A stretch of 64,000 bases of DNA from Megaustenia siamemsis (taxonomy: Eukaryota > Mollusca > Gastropoda > Stylommatophora > Ariophantidae), in the NCBI GenBank assembly GCA_032433765.1, contig JAVIAB010000159.1, positions 57,667,542-57,731,541 on the forward strand, written 5' to 3'. The notes beneath the pieces were generated by a model. It worked only from the letters and a program-made list of their open reading frames with translations, was not told where the DNA came from and searched no databases. The position numbers were made by a program, and so were the translations under genes. This document shows positions 33,846 to 46,100 of the stretch, in pieces. Position 1 is the stretch's first letter; each line of letters starts with the position of its first letter.

Positions 33846-35130
33846 CAACATTATATGATGAGGCCGCATTCTATGAGAATATAGCAGCACATACATTGGC
33901 CTCAATCGTGTCAGCAGCAATATACAGAGATATTATAGCAACACAGACAATGGCTTCAATAATCGAGGCAGATCACGATCAATGTATAGTGACATTATAG
34001 CAACACAGACATTGGTTACAATAATCAAGGCAGGCCAACATCAATATACAGAGACATTATAGCAACACAGACAATGGCTTCAATAATCGAGGCAGATCAC
34101 GATCAATGTATAGTGACATTATAGCAACACAGACATTGGTTACAATAATCAAGGCAGGCCAACATCAATATACAGAGACATTATAGCAACACAGGCCGTG
34201 GTTTCAATAATCGAAGCATGTCAAAATCAATACAGAGAGACGTTATAGCAACACAGACCATGGCTTCAATAATCGAGGCAGACCAAGATCAATATACAGA
34301 TACATCATAGCAACACAAACAATGGTTTCAAAAATCGAGACAGGCAGAGATCATTATACAGATACATTAAAGTAACGCAGATATTGGCTTCAATAATCTA
34401 GGCACGCCAAGATCAGTATGCAGAGACATTATAGCAACACAGACATTGGTTACAATAATCTAGGCAGGCAAACTGAATATACATAGACATTATAGCAACA
34501 GAACCCATGGCTTCAATAATCGAATCAGGCCAAGATCAATATACAGACTCATTATAGCAACACAACCCATGGCTTCAATAATCGATTCAGGCCAAGATCA
34601 ATATACAGACTCATTATAGCAACACAACCCATGGCTTCAATAATCGAATCAGGCCAAGATCAATATACAGACTCATTATAGCAACACAGACCATGGCTTC
34701 AAAAATCTAGGCAGGCCAAGATCAGTATGCAGAGACATTATAGCAACACATGCATTGGTTACAATAATCTAGGCAGGCCAAGATCAATATACCGACTCGT
34801 TATAGCAACACCGACCGTAGATTCATTCTTGAATGATCAAGACAGGAAATATAATATATAGAAACTAAATAGCAACACAGAACTTGGTCTCAATAATCGA
34901 GGCAGGACAAGATTAATATTCATAAATATTGTAGCAATATAGACTCTGGCTTCACTTCTGAATAATTAGGCAGGCCAAGGTCAATATTCAGAATTATTGC
35001 AGCAATGTAGACTCTGGCTTCACTTTTAAATAATTGAGGCAGGCCAAGAGCAATATACACAGACATTATAGCTACAAAAAGCTTTGCTTCAATAATCGCA
35101 ACAGGCCTAAAACAATATACACCGACAATA
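33846..35130. repeat. 62-bp minisatellite
   Basis: About 20 units of about 62 bp containing CATTATAGCAACACAGAC, ATTGGTTACAATAATC and GGCAGGCCAAGATCAATAT. Early copies alternate two variants (GATCACGATCAATG and GGCCAACATCAATA), indicating 124-bp higher-order duplication around 33960-34180; later copies are more diverged. Confidence 0.9.
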
Positions 35131-36152
35131 TAACATTAGTGGTAGCGAGGTCTGATAAATGTTAATGCTGCACACATATGGAAACATGCAATAATATTTT
35201 CGCTCATGTAGGGTCCATGTCGAGAGGTGTTATGTATTATGTCACTCCATAAACCTCTATTTTGTGTAACATTTCCACTGTTAATTGTATTCACGTACCA
35301 CACGGTAAAATTAACCAACATGTGTTTTTGTGTCTATCTCTCCAGCCTTCTTTTTGTTCATGCTGTTGCTAATTTTGCAATTCGCCACTTCTCCACATGT
35401 GATCTACTAGTCTTGGTTGTTTATGCTTTTTTTTACCCTGATTTGTTTTATAATCTTCATCGATTAACTATTTTAATATCTTCTCTGCTGTCCACCGTAC
35501 CTTAAATATCCTTCTAAAATACCACATCTCAGTTTATTCTATTTGCTATTGCATCTCTTTGTTTACGGATTAAGATTCTCAATCATGAAGTGACAATGAC
35601 TCCAAGCAGTATTGTAAAACTCTCTGACTTTCAATGATAATGACTTATTGCATAACATATTACTAACTTTATTAAAAATTTACCTGGCCTACGTGACTTC
35701 ACTTTTTCAATCATTTTTACATTTCCTAACTGATGTTAACGCAGTTCCCAGATATTTAACACAATTAACTTGCGTGTTTTCTATAGCGCCCACAGCTGAT
35801 AGCAGAAGGGCACAGGATCGAATTAGTTGACATCGGTCTCAAAGATTAGGAGCTAGAACAGCCTGGCATTAGGCTTAAGGGATCTAGAGGGTTATCAAAC
35901 CAAAAAGCAACATCACATTACTGATTGTAAACTACTAAGAAATCATGACAATGAGATCAAAAGAGGTTTATATGTAGGAACATAAGAATTAAATGTCATG
36001 AACATGTGACACAATGGCGAAGCAGATACAATTAAAATTACTGTGGATGTGTATATTCCCGTCAGCAATAAATGCTTGTGAGCCAAAAAAATATATCTGA
36101 AACAACTAAGAAAAAAATCAATTCATTGGATACAAAATGTTATAGAGAAAAT
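35131..36152. other. Mostly unannotated; one LINE scrap
   Basis: On - near 35785-35715 the sequence reads TQVNCVKYLGTALTSVRKC, a decayed copy of the LINE 'V-FKYLGTLLTSDGRC' block. The remainder shows no supported feature. Confidence 0.45.
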
Positions 36153-36165
36153 CTTCAAGATACCT

Positions 36166-36426
36166 CAGTAAAGTAATTAAAGTACCCCCGACACGCCAAG
36201 TGGCGTATATGAAAATATGGTGTTAGTGACCCTATATTTGACAGACCTTCAGCACATGATTTTTAGGGTAATGTGGTCGGTATTACGCCCGTGCTGCTTT
36301 ACTTTCCAAGAAAAAAAATCAGGTACCCATTTAAGGTTGGGTGAACCCGGAACCGTCGGTTGGGATCGAACCCTACCCCTTGTCCTTTGTAGTCCAGTTC
36401 ACTAACCACTGAGATATCGTGGCTCC
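36166..36426 (-). mobile_element. Monomeric tRNA-SINE
   Basis: Same body and same tRNA-like head as the downstream half of the dimer at 6302-6667: B-box GGTTCGATCCC, A-box-like TATCTCAGTGG, acceptor-like GGAGCC. It starts directly with that head. The target duplication is CTTCAAGATACCT (36153-36165) versus CTTCAGGATACCT (36427-36439), 12 of 13 matching. Confidence 0.88.
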
Positions 36427-36639
36427 CTTCAGGATACCTGGGATAATGAAAAAGTCCTGCTAGGGCATTACTACATTTAAACTTTGAACTGACTTGTAAA
36501 CACCATTCTACAGAGGAAATCTGGCTACAGAAAGAAAGCTCTGTAAGGACGTAAGTTATATCATTACCTTGCCACATAATCATGCTATGGTCCCGGCACC
36601 CCGTATTTGCTACAACATTTCTTTGTATCATTATCTTCC

Positions 36640-37280
36640 TTCATCGATCCCGTATCGTTTGGCCAGACAGGCTTGCTTACGTCACTGGAAGGTGCAGCAA
36701 TCCCTGAATTATGTCTCTTGTTTGCCATGTCCTGACGCATGCAGTAGTCGTTGATCACTCTCAATCTGGCTGGTTTGTTTACATCACTGCAAGTTGCAGC
36801 AATCTCTGAATTAGTTCTCTTGTCTACCATGTCCTGACGCATGAAGTAGTCGTTGATCACTCTCAGCCTGGCTGGGTTGTTTACGTCACTGGAAGTTACA
36901 GCAATCTCTGAATTAGTTCTCTTGTTTTCTGGTCCTGACGCATGCAGTAGTCGTTGACCACTCTCATCCTGGCTGGATTGGTTACGTCACTGGAAGTTGC
37001 AGCAATCCCTGAATTAGTTCTCTTGTCTACCATGTCCTGACGCATGCAGTAGTCGTTGATCACTCTCAGCCAGGCTGGATTGTTTACGTCACTGGAAGTT
37101 GCAGCAATCCCTGAATTAGTTCTCTTGTCTACCATGTCCTGACGCATGCAGTAGTCGTTGACCACTCTCATCCTGGCTGGATTGGTTACGTCACTGGAAG
37201 TTGCTGCAATCCCTGAATTAGTTCTCTTGTCTGCCATGTCCTGACGCATGCATTAGTCGTTGATCACTCTCAGCCTGGTT
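36640..37280. repeat. 102-bp minisatellite
   Basis: About six units of 102 bp with CATGTCCTGACGCATGCAGT, AGTCGTTGATCACTCTCA and TTACGTCACTGGAAGTTGC. A 34-residue peptide repeat is open on - (MRQDM.DKRTNSGIAATSSD...). No start context, splice sites or homologue supports a gene. Confidence 0.9.
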
Positions 37281-37299
37281 GGTGCATATCTTGGTGCAA

Positions 37300-37870
37300 C
37301 ATCTCACGACGTATGTTAACAATGTTTATTATCAGTGTTATCATAGGTATACGTTCGAAATATCCCACAGTATCCAATAAAATGCCAGAGACAATGCAAT
37401 AAAGTAATTAAAGTTACGAAAAGATAAATATATACTAAAACAAAATCATTAATGAGAACTCGCATAACTAGTGAAGAAAAATAAAAGGAACATTTCAGTA
37501 ATGCAGACAACAAGAAGCCACCTCTCATTGTTTTATGTACAGAAAGTAAATACAATTATTTAAATGAAACTCTGGGACTAGCTGGGCAGTTTGTAATAAC
37601 ATGATAATAGTCCGAGATATCAGCGCTGCGGAGCGCCACTGGAACTATCATCCCACACACACACACACATTGTCATCAACACACAGCTGCTAAACATGAA
37701 CAATGCAACACACAACGAACGCACACATAAACATTTCCTAGAACATTACCATGACAAAAACAATATTCACATTAGTTGAATTTCACAATTACCAAAGTTA
37801 TTTGTAATGACGTCATATTTTGTGCATTAGCATCTTTATACAAATCAAGCACATTTTCACACACAATTGA
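37300..37870. other. No gene recognised
   Basis: Contains a short (CA)n tract near 37658 and AT-rich sequence only. Confidence 0.5.
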
Positions 37871-37871
37871 G

Positions 37872-38303
37872 TTATTGAGTTATTTGCGGGTCATCATCAT
37901 TGCACTCCGAACATGTCCATAGGTGCTCAGATCCCCTCCTCAGCAATTCCCTCAGTGTCCAGCGACTGACGACTCCAGTTCTATGTTGGTTGATAAGTCT
38001 TCTTACACGGCCACCAAGTTTCTCATTTCTGGCTGTGCCCATCTTAACTCCCATTTCCATCATCCGAAGAAGCGACGTTGATCTGTGTTTGTCGAAGTCC
38101 TGTGCTCTTCCCACATCTCGGAGTACATTGATGACGTCCGCCCGATCCATCGGTTGCCCGTCCTCAACGACAGCGCAGCTAGCCAACCTGTCCGCTCTCT
38201 CATTTCCCCGTACTCCCGCATGTCCAGGGACATAGACAAAGGTGACCTTACGTATTTTGGATTCACACACAAATAAAGCAGCAATAGATATCAACATTTT
38301 CAT
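37872..38303 (-). pseudogene. LINE G RNase H domain and C-terminal tail
   Basis: The 143-codon frame contains the RNase HI signature YVPGHAGVRGNERADRLA, then [37 protein letters not shown], and a putative zinc-binding C-x2-C end (CSECNDDDP). In LINE polyproteins RNase H degrades the RNA template after reverse transcription. RT is missing, so this is 5'-truncated. Related 3' pieces are at 13935, 19665 and 49792. Confidence 0.85.
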
Positions 38304-38815
38304 GACCTTACAAAATCTTACACAAACACATCAACTCGAGACTCATTGTAATAACATGAATCGAGACTACCAACATTATCGATGTCAACTTAACTTTTTT
38401 TAAATCATCACTTTCATGAACATCTGTATCGTTAACATTTCCGTACCACCAGTACCCCGAGTGTCCACTATTCTGTGTTACATCGTCGTGAGCATGCCAA
38501 CATTAATATACCATAAGTATAAGATCGATAACATTATGATCACACCAACATCAGAGTCTATCGTAATTTGACATTACTATCATAATCAATATATTAACAA
38601 ACGTTTTAATCACCATTACATCATCATTATTTTCAACATAAATGACTGTTATATTATATATATTTTTTTAGAACATGATTATCAAAGAATCTTTACTGTT
38701 TAAAAACTGTATCAACATCATGTTATCAATTGTTTTGTCAGGATCATTATTATGAGCACCTTAACACATAAATATGAATCACCGACAATAGGCCTACAGA
38801 CGCGAGCGTCACTGT
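38304..38815. other. No gene recognised
   Basis: AT-rich sequence with many 'CATNATNAAC' words, perhaps a very old array, but no period could be fixed. Confidence 0.4.
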
Positions 38816-38819
38816 GGGG

Positions 38820-39170
38820 TGTAGGATGTGGTTTTACAGAAGAATGTTGCGAATACCATGGACAGCAATGAAAAGTATTGAAAACGTTCTGAAAGATATC
38901 AAAGCTAGAGAAAATTTCAAATATTAAGAAGAAACAATCTTCATTTTTAAACCATATAATGAGAAGGCAAATCTGGAATATTTTGTACACACTGTTGACA
39001 TTGTGGGACGAAGAGATAGAGGGAAGCAAAGAGAAAATATACCAGGCAGTTTAAGAGAATGGCTTGGCATTAGATCAGCAACAGAAATGATAAATTTAGC
39101 TGTCGAGATCGAGAGTTGTGTAGAGACATGATCACCTACGCCAGCAGTCATTGTACTTGATGATGAGCAC
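38820..39170 (+). mobile_element. LINE A 3'-end fragment
   Basis: Starts within the [13 protein letters not shown] block, continues through KDIKARENF, GRRDRGKQRENIPGSLREWL and SATEMI, and ends GTACTTGATGATGAG. It is 5'-truncated with several frame breaks. Confidence 0.85.
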
Positions 39171-39524
39171 TGAAACGAAAACTCTAATCACATGCTCACA
39201 TGCCGTGACACTGAGCTCAGTATTGTCAACATTTAGTGTCTCCTTGATTCTTCCAGCTCTGATTGTGATGACTTTTCAGAACTGCATCCACCTCAACAAA
39301 GTAAGGACAAGCGCACTCGTATTATCACTGAAATGTCCAAGCCAACAAAACAAACCATACACAGGCCAACTATATCTGACCATTTAATTGCGATAATCAA
39401 ACATTAACTGCTGACATTTTCTCGTGGAGGAATCTATCTGTTCCTGCCAGTTCTTGCCAAGAATTCTTCTTTTCTCTTATTTTCTTTATCATTTACCTTT
39501 CTTTCGCTGAGGCGAGCGAAATAC

Positions 39525-39695
39525 ATCAAAGAAAGAAAGAAAGAAAGAATGAAAGCAAGAAAGAAGGAAAGAAATAATGGTAGAAAGAAAAAAAACGAAC
39601 GAACGAAAGAGAGAAAGAAAGAAAGAAAGATAGAAACAGGAAAGAAAGAAGTAAAGAAAGAAAAAATTGACGAAGGAAAGAAAGAAAGAAAAAGT
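39525..39695. repeat. (GAAA)n microsatellite
   Basis: An imperfect GAAA/GAAAGAAAGAAC tract. The Phe/Ser-rich - strand frames across it are artefacts. Confidence 0.95.
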
Positions 39696-39699
39696 AACT

Positions 39700-40078
39700 T
39701 GCATACAGTAGCTTGATGACGATAAGGTGTCACCTGTAGCACATGACGCTCCCTACCGGACGAGGTGGCTGTGCAGTCCCCATTAACGTCGTTAGATGTA
39801 GATATTAAGTTGTGATTTGTCATGATTAGTCTAGGCAATATAAGAAGGTAGTTTGCCATTCCTTTCCTTCTTGGCAGTGACTGTACTAGTCGGAGATCGC
39901 AGCCATTCTCACTATACATGAGATCCTCTGTTTGCGATCGCGGTGTTGGGGACCATAACCTGCACTATTTGTCGGCTGCTCCCACAACACCATCCACCAC
40001 CTGCTCTAATGGCTTCATATAACCTTGACATAGGGCTAAACGGGAGCTCCGACTTGCCCAAGGGTGTCCCGAAGACCA
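39700..40078 (-). mobile_element. LINE A 5' end (fragment)
   Basis: On the - strand this matches 5650-6020 of copy A1, including GTGCTACAGGTGACACC (A1: ATGCTACAGGTGATACC) and TCATCAAGCTACTGTA just before the endonuclease start. The frame MYSENGCDLRLVQSLPRRKG lies in this leader. The rest of the element is replaced by the (GAAA)n tract. It directly adjoins the right arm of the outer duplication. Confidence 0.75.
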
Positions 40079-40342
40079 GCGTTAAGTCTTTATTGAAGGA
40101 AAAAAACTACAACGGCGATGTTTATATTTCCAGTCTGTTTTTGGTCGAATAGTCGTAGTAGTTGGTATCATAAAGCGCTGTTAAATAGTCAGCTTTATGA
40201 AACAATTATTAACTATCGAATATGTGCACTAAAGTGGATGCATTAAACACACATTAATCAATGTGTTCTTGCTATGTTTCTCAACCCACTGACAATCATA
40301 AGATATATTTAAAGCGATGTAGACGTATGTAGAAATATGTTT

Positions 40343-40560
40343 GGTCATGTTAAAAGACACAACAGTGTAATACAAGTAATATTCGAAGGGAAAATACAAG
40401 GAAAAAGAGGCAGAGGCAGACCAAGACTAACATGGACGAGTAACATCAAAAGATGGACAAGTCAGCCTATGACAATCTGCACCATCAAAGAGTGGAATGG
40501 CGCTCCGTGGTAGCCAACCTTCGATGCGGAGACGGCACTCAATGATGATGATGAGACACA
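40343..40560 (+). mobile_element. LINE E 3' fragment inserted upstream of promoter
   Basis: Reads [29 protein letters not shown], then a GATGATGATGAG tail. The left arm runs straight across this point (TGCTTTAAATATG to CAAGGACAATTC), so this insertion is private to the right arm and later than the duplication. It ends about 40 bp before the TATA box. Confidence 0.8.
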
Positions 40561-40601
40561 TGTATAAGAGATATCCTTGTGTACGCTCACATCCAGATGC
40601 A

Positions 40602-40609
40602 TATAAGTA
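40602..40609 (+). promoter_or_regulatory. TATA box of Cys-rich repeat gene
   Basis: TATAAGTA at 40602, 129 bp before the ATG at 40731. Sequence and spacing are conserved in the inverted copy (5119-5126, same 129 bp). The region between, with CTAACGTGCAGG and CACAGGCTACTAGTCAGG, is nearly identical in both arms. Confidence 0.5.
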
Positions 40610-40730
40610 TGTAATATTGCATTATAACTTGTATTAAAACGACTCATCATAACTATTCTAACGTGCAGGCACCATACACAGGCTACTAGTCAGGCATTGC
40701 TGAGACAAGATTTAGTTGGGACTAAATAAA

Positions 40731-40800
40731 ATGTCTCAAGACATGAGCATTCTTAGAGCAGTGGCATGTGTAACACTTGCTTGCTTGTTGGCTGTTGTTG
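40731..40800 (+). CDS. Exon 1: signal peptide
   Basis: ATG at 40731 is preceded by AAATAAA and a conserved leader. It encodes [20 protein letters not shown] and AVV, with a hydrophobic core ([17 protein letters not shown]) typical of a signal peptide. It ends in phase 1 at G40800 before GTAAGTTT. The four differences from the inverted copy (GCA/GCT, TGT/TGC, CTT/CTG, GCT/GCC) are all silent. Confidence 0.75.
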
Positions 40801-43067
40801 GTAAGTTTACGTCACGTTTCTGATCATATTTCGTTGTACAGCCTACTACAAGTAATAGTTGAAGAAAAAAGCATTGCAAGGTAAAAGAGGCAGAGGCAAA
40901 CCAAGACTAACGTGGACGAGAAACATTAAAATTATGGACAAGTCAATTTATGAGAACCTGCACAATCAAAACAAGAGACAGAGAGTGGTGCTCCTTGGTA
41001 GCCAACCTTCGAAGCGGAGACGGCACTCGGTGATGATGATGATATTTCTTTCTGTATAGTTTACATACTATTTTCTGAACATCATATTTCTTTCTGTATA
41101 GTTTTTTTCGTACTATTTTCTGAGCATCATATTTCTTTCTGTATAGTTTACATGCTATTTTCTGAGCATCATATTTCTTTCTGTATAGTTTACATACTAT
41201 TTCCTGAGCATCATATTTCTTTATGTATAGTTTACATGCTATTTTCTGAGCATCATATTTCTTTCTATATAGTTTACATACTACTTTCTGAGCATCATAT
41301 TTCTTTCTGTATAGTTTACATACTATTTTCTGAGCATCATATTTCTTTAGTTTACGTGATGTTTTCTGAATAGCAATTTGCTGTATAAGTTTACAACACG
41401 TTTTCTTACCTCCCTGTTGGTGGTAAATTATACTACGTTTTCTTAGTTCCCTGTTGGTGGTAAATTATACTGTGTTTTCTTAGTTCCCTGTTGGTGGTAA
41501 ATTATACTATGTTTTCTTAGTTCCCTGTTGGTGGTAAATTATACTGTGTTTTCTTAGTTCCCTGTTGGTGGTAAATTATACTATGTTTTCTTAGCTCCCT
41601 GTTGGTGGTAAATTATACTACGTTTTCTTAGTTCCCTGTTGGTGGTAAACTATACTGTGTTTTCTTAGTTCCCTTTTTGTGGTAAATTATACTGTGTTTT
41701 CTTAGTTCCCTGTTGGTGGTAAATTATACTATGTTTTCTTTGCTCCATATTGATGGTAAATTATAATATGTTTTGTTAGCTCATTGTTGATGATACATTT
41801 ATGTTACATGTTCCGAGCTCCCTGTTGATGGTAAATGTATGATACATTTTATGAGCTCCCTGTTGATGGTAAATTTACCTGATGTTTTCCTCACTCCTTG
41901 GTGATGAGTTTACATACTGTTTTGTTTCTGAGCTCCCTGTTTAATACAAAGTTAGTTGATATTGTTTAGAGCTTCAAGTACGTTCACCTAATGTTTTGTT
42001 CGCGTTTCTGTTTGATAAGTTTCCCTGATAAATTTCCCGATTCCTGTTGATGGCATCTTTACCTAAAGTTTTTCGTGCTCACTGTTGATGATAAGTTTAC
42101 CTGTCCGAAATTTCCTGGACGGCATGTGTATCTGATGTTTTTATTTCGCGTTGTTGATGATAAGTAAATCTGATATTTTTCGCGCGCCCATTTGATAAGT
42201 TTGCTGACTTTGTGTGAGCTCCCAGTATAACCGATGTTTTGTTCTTAGTTACTGGCAGTTACTGATAACTTTACATGATGTTTTCTGCTCTGGCTCTAGC
42301 TGGTCATTAAATCTGTCGTTTTATGACATTAGACAAACAAATTGTAACGCCCTCTATATATATACGTGTGAGTGTGTGTAGCGAACGGTCAAATAAAGGC
42401 AGTGCAGCGGTAGAGCTGGTAGCAAGGAGCCAGTAGTGGGATGTAACATACACTTTACACTGTATTGTGACAACTTTACACAAAAAAAACCACAACAAAA
42501 TACTGACCTATCGGTCTACATGCGACCTTCTTCAGAGAATGAGACAACGGAAGCAAACTATATGACACAGAAACATACTACTTCATCTAGGATGATAAGG
42601 ACTGAGTCAGTCAAGTAGATGTGGACAGATGAATAAGAGATTAAATGGTGATACGAGAGAGAGAGGTTTGTTACATTTTGGAGGATAGGTAAAATGTGGA
42701 AATATAAACGTATGAGAAAAAAAAATGATTATATATAAACACAGACTTAGCTGGTAGAATCCGTTCGTTCACTGTAATGGAACGGCTATGAAATGCCAGC
42801 AGGACAAGTCAGTCATGTGGTGAGGCCGGAGGTCAGACGTGCAGAGATACAGTCAAGCGTGCCACAGGTAAAGACACGTAAGTAGGCTCACCAGACAATC
42901 TCCGGATACTGTCGTGAGTGTTGTGGAGTTATGCAAGACAGGTACTGGTAAGAATTATTGAGGAGTGTTAAGATGAGCGAACTAGCGAGACATACCGTAG
43001 GTACGTAGCGATAAGTAACATGTGATAAAGTATAATCAAGATATGTAGTACAGACACGGAAAAAAAC

Positions 43068-43160
<93 letters not shown>

Positions 43161-46100
43161 CACGAGTGTTTATAAACAACAATAACGACACTATAACCAA
43201 CGGAAGATACAACACGAGTTTAAAAAGCAGAGTAGTACAGGGGAAAGTAAAATTTCAGAAAATGAAAAGTATATTGCTCAACAAGTGTATGTCATTGTTC
43301 GTGAGAGAGAGATCATCGGCTATGTACATATGGACCTATGATCTTATGTGACCTATGGAGGGGAATCATGAATATTAGACAAACAAATGAAGAAACCATT
43401 AGATTCCACCGAGACGGGGCTTCTAAGAAAAGTGTTGACACTTCTCTGGACAGCAAAAATACCGGCGGGGAAATTATCTGTGAGACCAATACACAAATAG
43501 GACACATAAAGGCACCAGGATGAAGCAATCATCAATCTTTGGGAGGGGGGGGTGGGGCACAACAGGAGAACAGGAACGTTGGAATACTTGGCTACAATTG
43601 GCAAAACATAATGAAATAGAAATAGCGTACAACAAAGAGAAAATATACTGGATAGCTTGGCGTCTTGGCACGGTAGTTAACAACAGACACTGGACAGACA
43701 ATTGTGGATGGTACATTTTTTTTTTTTTTTTTATTTGCGTCCGCCAGCTTTTTTTTTTTTTTTTACCTCTGGAGAAGTCCCTAGAGACTAGGAACTGAAT
43801 TTTGCGTGTTAATCAATTTTTCGCTGGCAGCCGTGTGCATAGGGGACTCTCGCCGTACAGGCAGATAACTCAGTCTTCGGCGGTACTCATATTTTCTTTC
43901 GTCCACGAGTAACTGACGTTTCAAACCGGGTCTGAGACCAGGGATGGCTACCGCAGAGAGAAATTATAAATAAAACTCCCAAGTGGTTCAGCCAAGATTT
44001 GAACTCAAGCATGATCGTTGTCATGATATCTTTATCTGGTAGTGTGAGTTTGTTTATACCTTTCAACTACATAGCTCTTCAACAAGCACTTCTGTTTCAT
44101 GCCATTCTTGTAAGCTTATTTAATGTTTTCCCCATCATCTCCATCTCTGCTTCATTATGTTTCTTCAAGAATAGTTTGGTCTTTCTCTTTGTCCTTTTCC
44201 TTGTGGATTCAACAAAAGAAGGGCCTAATGTGTAATACTTACATTTGACTTCCGGAGTTTGTGTCTTATCTAGCGCTATCGCTTTCGTTGTATCTCTTTC
44301 ATCATCATCATCACGTACAAAGCTTATTAACGTAGGTGATCATGTCTCCCCACAACGTTCGATCTCAACACTTATCTATCACTTTTATTGTTGACCTTCT
44401 GCCACGTCATTCTCTTAAGCTGTCTTGTATTTTTTTTCCCTCTCTTTGCGTCTCTATCTTTTCTTCCCTTGAATTTCCAGTTGTTACAATATATTCCAGC
44501 TGTTCCCTACACATAACATGGCCAAACAATGATGACTGTTTCTTCCTAATATTTGATGCAAATTTTTTTGCTTCGGCCTCTTTCAGAACGTTCTCATTGC
44601 TCGTTTTAGCTGTTCTTTATATTCTCAATATTCTTCTGTAAAACCACATTTATACAACAACTAGTGATTTTCTTGTCTGTTGTCATATTGTCCATGATTC
44701 ACATCTGTATATTAAGACTGGCTCTATATAAAATTTAAGAACGTTTTTCCTTGTTTATATTCTCAAAAATGGATTGAACAGTATTTTCATAATTTTTTTT
44801 CGGAAAGCTGCTTTTGCCTGGGCTATTCTGCATCTCACCTCCTTTGTACATCTACCGTCTGAGATTAACAATGTTGCCAGACATTTAAATGCATTTACCT
44901 GTTTTAGTAATATTCTACTTGTCTTTAATTTGTGCATTGCGGTGTAGTCTTTTTCTTTGTTGCGAACATTACTTATGTTTACAATTAAGACTGAGTCCTT
45001 TAGTTTTGCTTTCCTTCATTATAATGTTTAACATTTCATGTAACCCATTTTCACTCTTAGCGATTAAGACTGTATCATAAGCATACCTTAGATTATTTAT
45101 ATTATGACCTCCAGTTATTATTCCAGGAATGCCCCTTATGGATCATAAACTAATCTCACTATACAATTTTAAAAAACGCCGTGACAGCACACAACCTTGC
45201 CTAAACCCATTTGCTTTTTTGTTGAAACATCACCAATTTATTCCAGTTATTATGGCCGCTGTTTGTTGCCAGTACATATTCTTTAGAATTATTTGATCTT
45301 TGTTATCAATGTTTAGGCTTTCTACAATTTTGATTATTTCATTGTGTTTTGCTTTGTCAAATGCTTTGTTGCAATCTATGAAACGTAGGTATAGATCTGT
45401 TTTCACCTCTATGGCTCTTTCTACTAAAGATCGTTTGATGTGTATGGTATTGTTCGTTCGTTTACCTCTAACAAAACCACACTAATTTGTAACAAAAACA
45501 CACGTGCATTTCATCTGTTTTTCGATATTCCGGGTGTTTACGGTGATTGATGATATCATATGATGGAGAGCAGATAGCTGTGTTCAATTTATGTGTGGTT
45601 TCACCTTATGTCTTTTGGCGTGTGCTGAGACTGCTATGATGGGGACAGCAGCTACCTTTCTTTGTTTGGGAGATGAAATAGTAATTCGGATGATTCCACT
45701 GGCACGGGAGGTTGTGCAATTATGGATTTTAATTCGTTTGCAGTGATACCGTGGCCTTCCATAACCATAACCATAAAACCACACTGTCATTCACTTAATT
45801 CTAGACTGATTTTGTTTCGCACTCTTTGCATGAGGATTCTTAGTAATATCTTAGTCATGTGACTCATAATGCTTATTGTGGGACGATCATAGCATTCAGA
45901 CACCAGATTTCTTTGGTAGGGCTTTGAATATTGATTTGAACAAGTCGTCTGGTATATACCCGCTGTTGTAAATATCATTCAATATTTTTGTTACTATTAA
46001 TATTCCAAAATCACCCATAGCTTCAATCTCTTCTTTATTTATATTATCTGGTCCAGGAACATTTTCTGCTTTCATATTGCGCAAGGTGTCATCCACTTCT

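Larger units (their letters stand above)
40080..42612 (+). repeat. Right arm of outer inverted duplication
   Basis: Mirror of 3735-5432, with inner end CGTTAAGTCTTTATTGAAG and outer end near AGTAGTATGTTTCTGTGTCA (RC) followed by ACTGAGTCAG. It contains the promoter and exon 1 of the Cys-rich repeat gene and the beginning of intron 1. Confidence 0.9.

Noticed and set aside
36896..37249. 34-residue repeat frame (MRQDM...DYC) as a secreted repeat protein
   Set aside because: The period 102 bp is a multiple of three; neighbouring units are out of frame and no upstream exon fits.
42888..43163. Tyr-Ile repeat proteins on both strands
   Set aside because: Translation of a (TA)n microsatellite.
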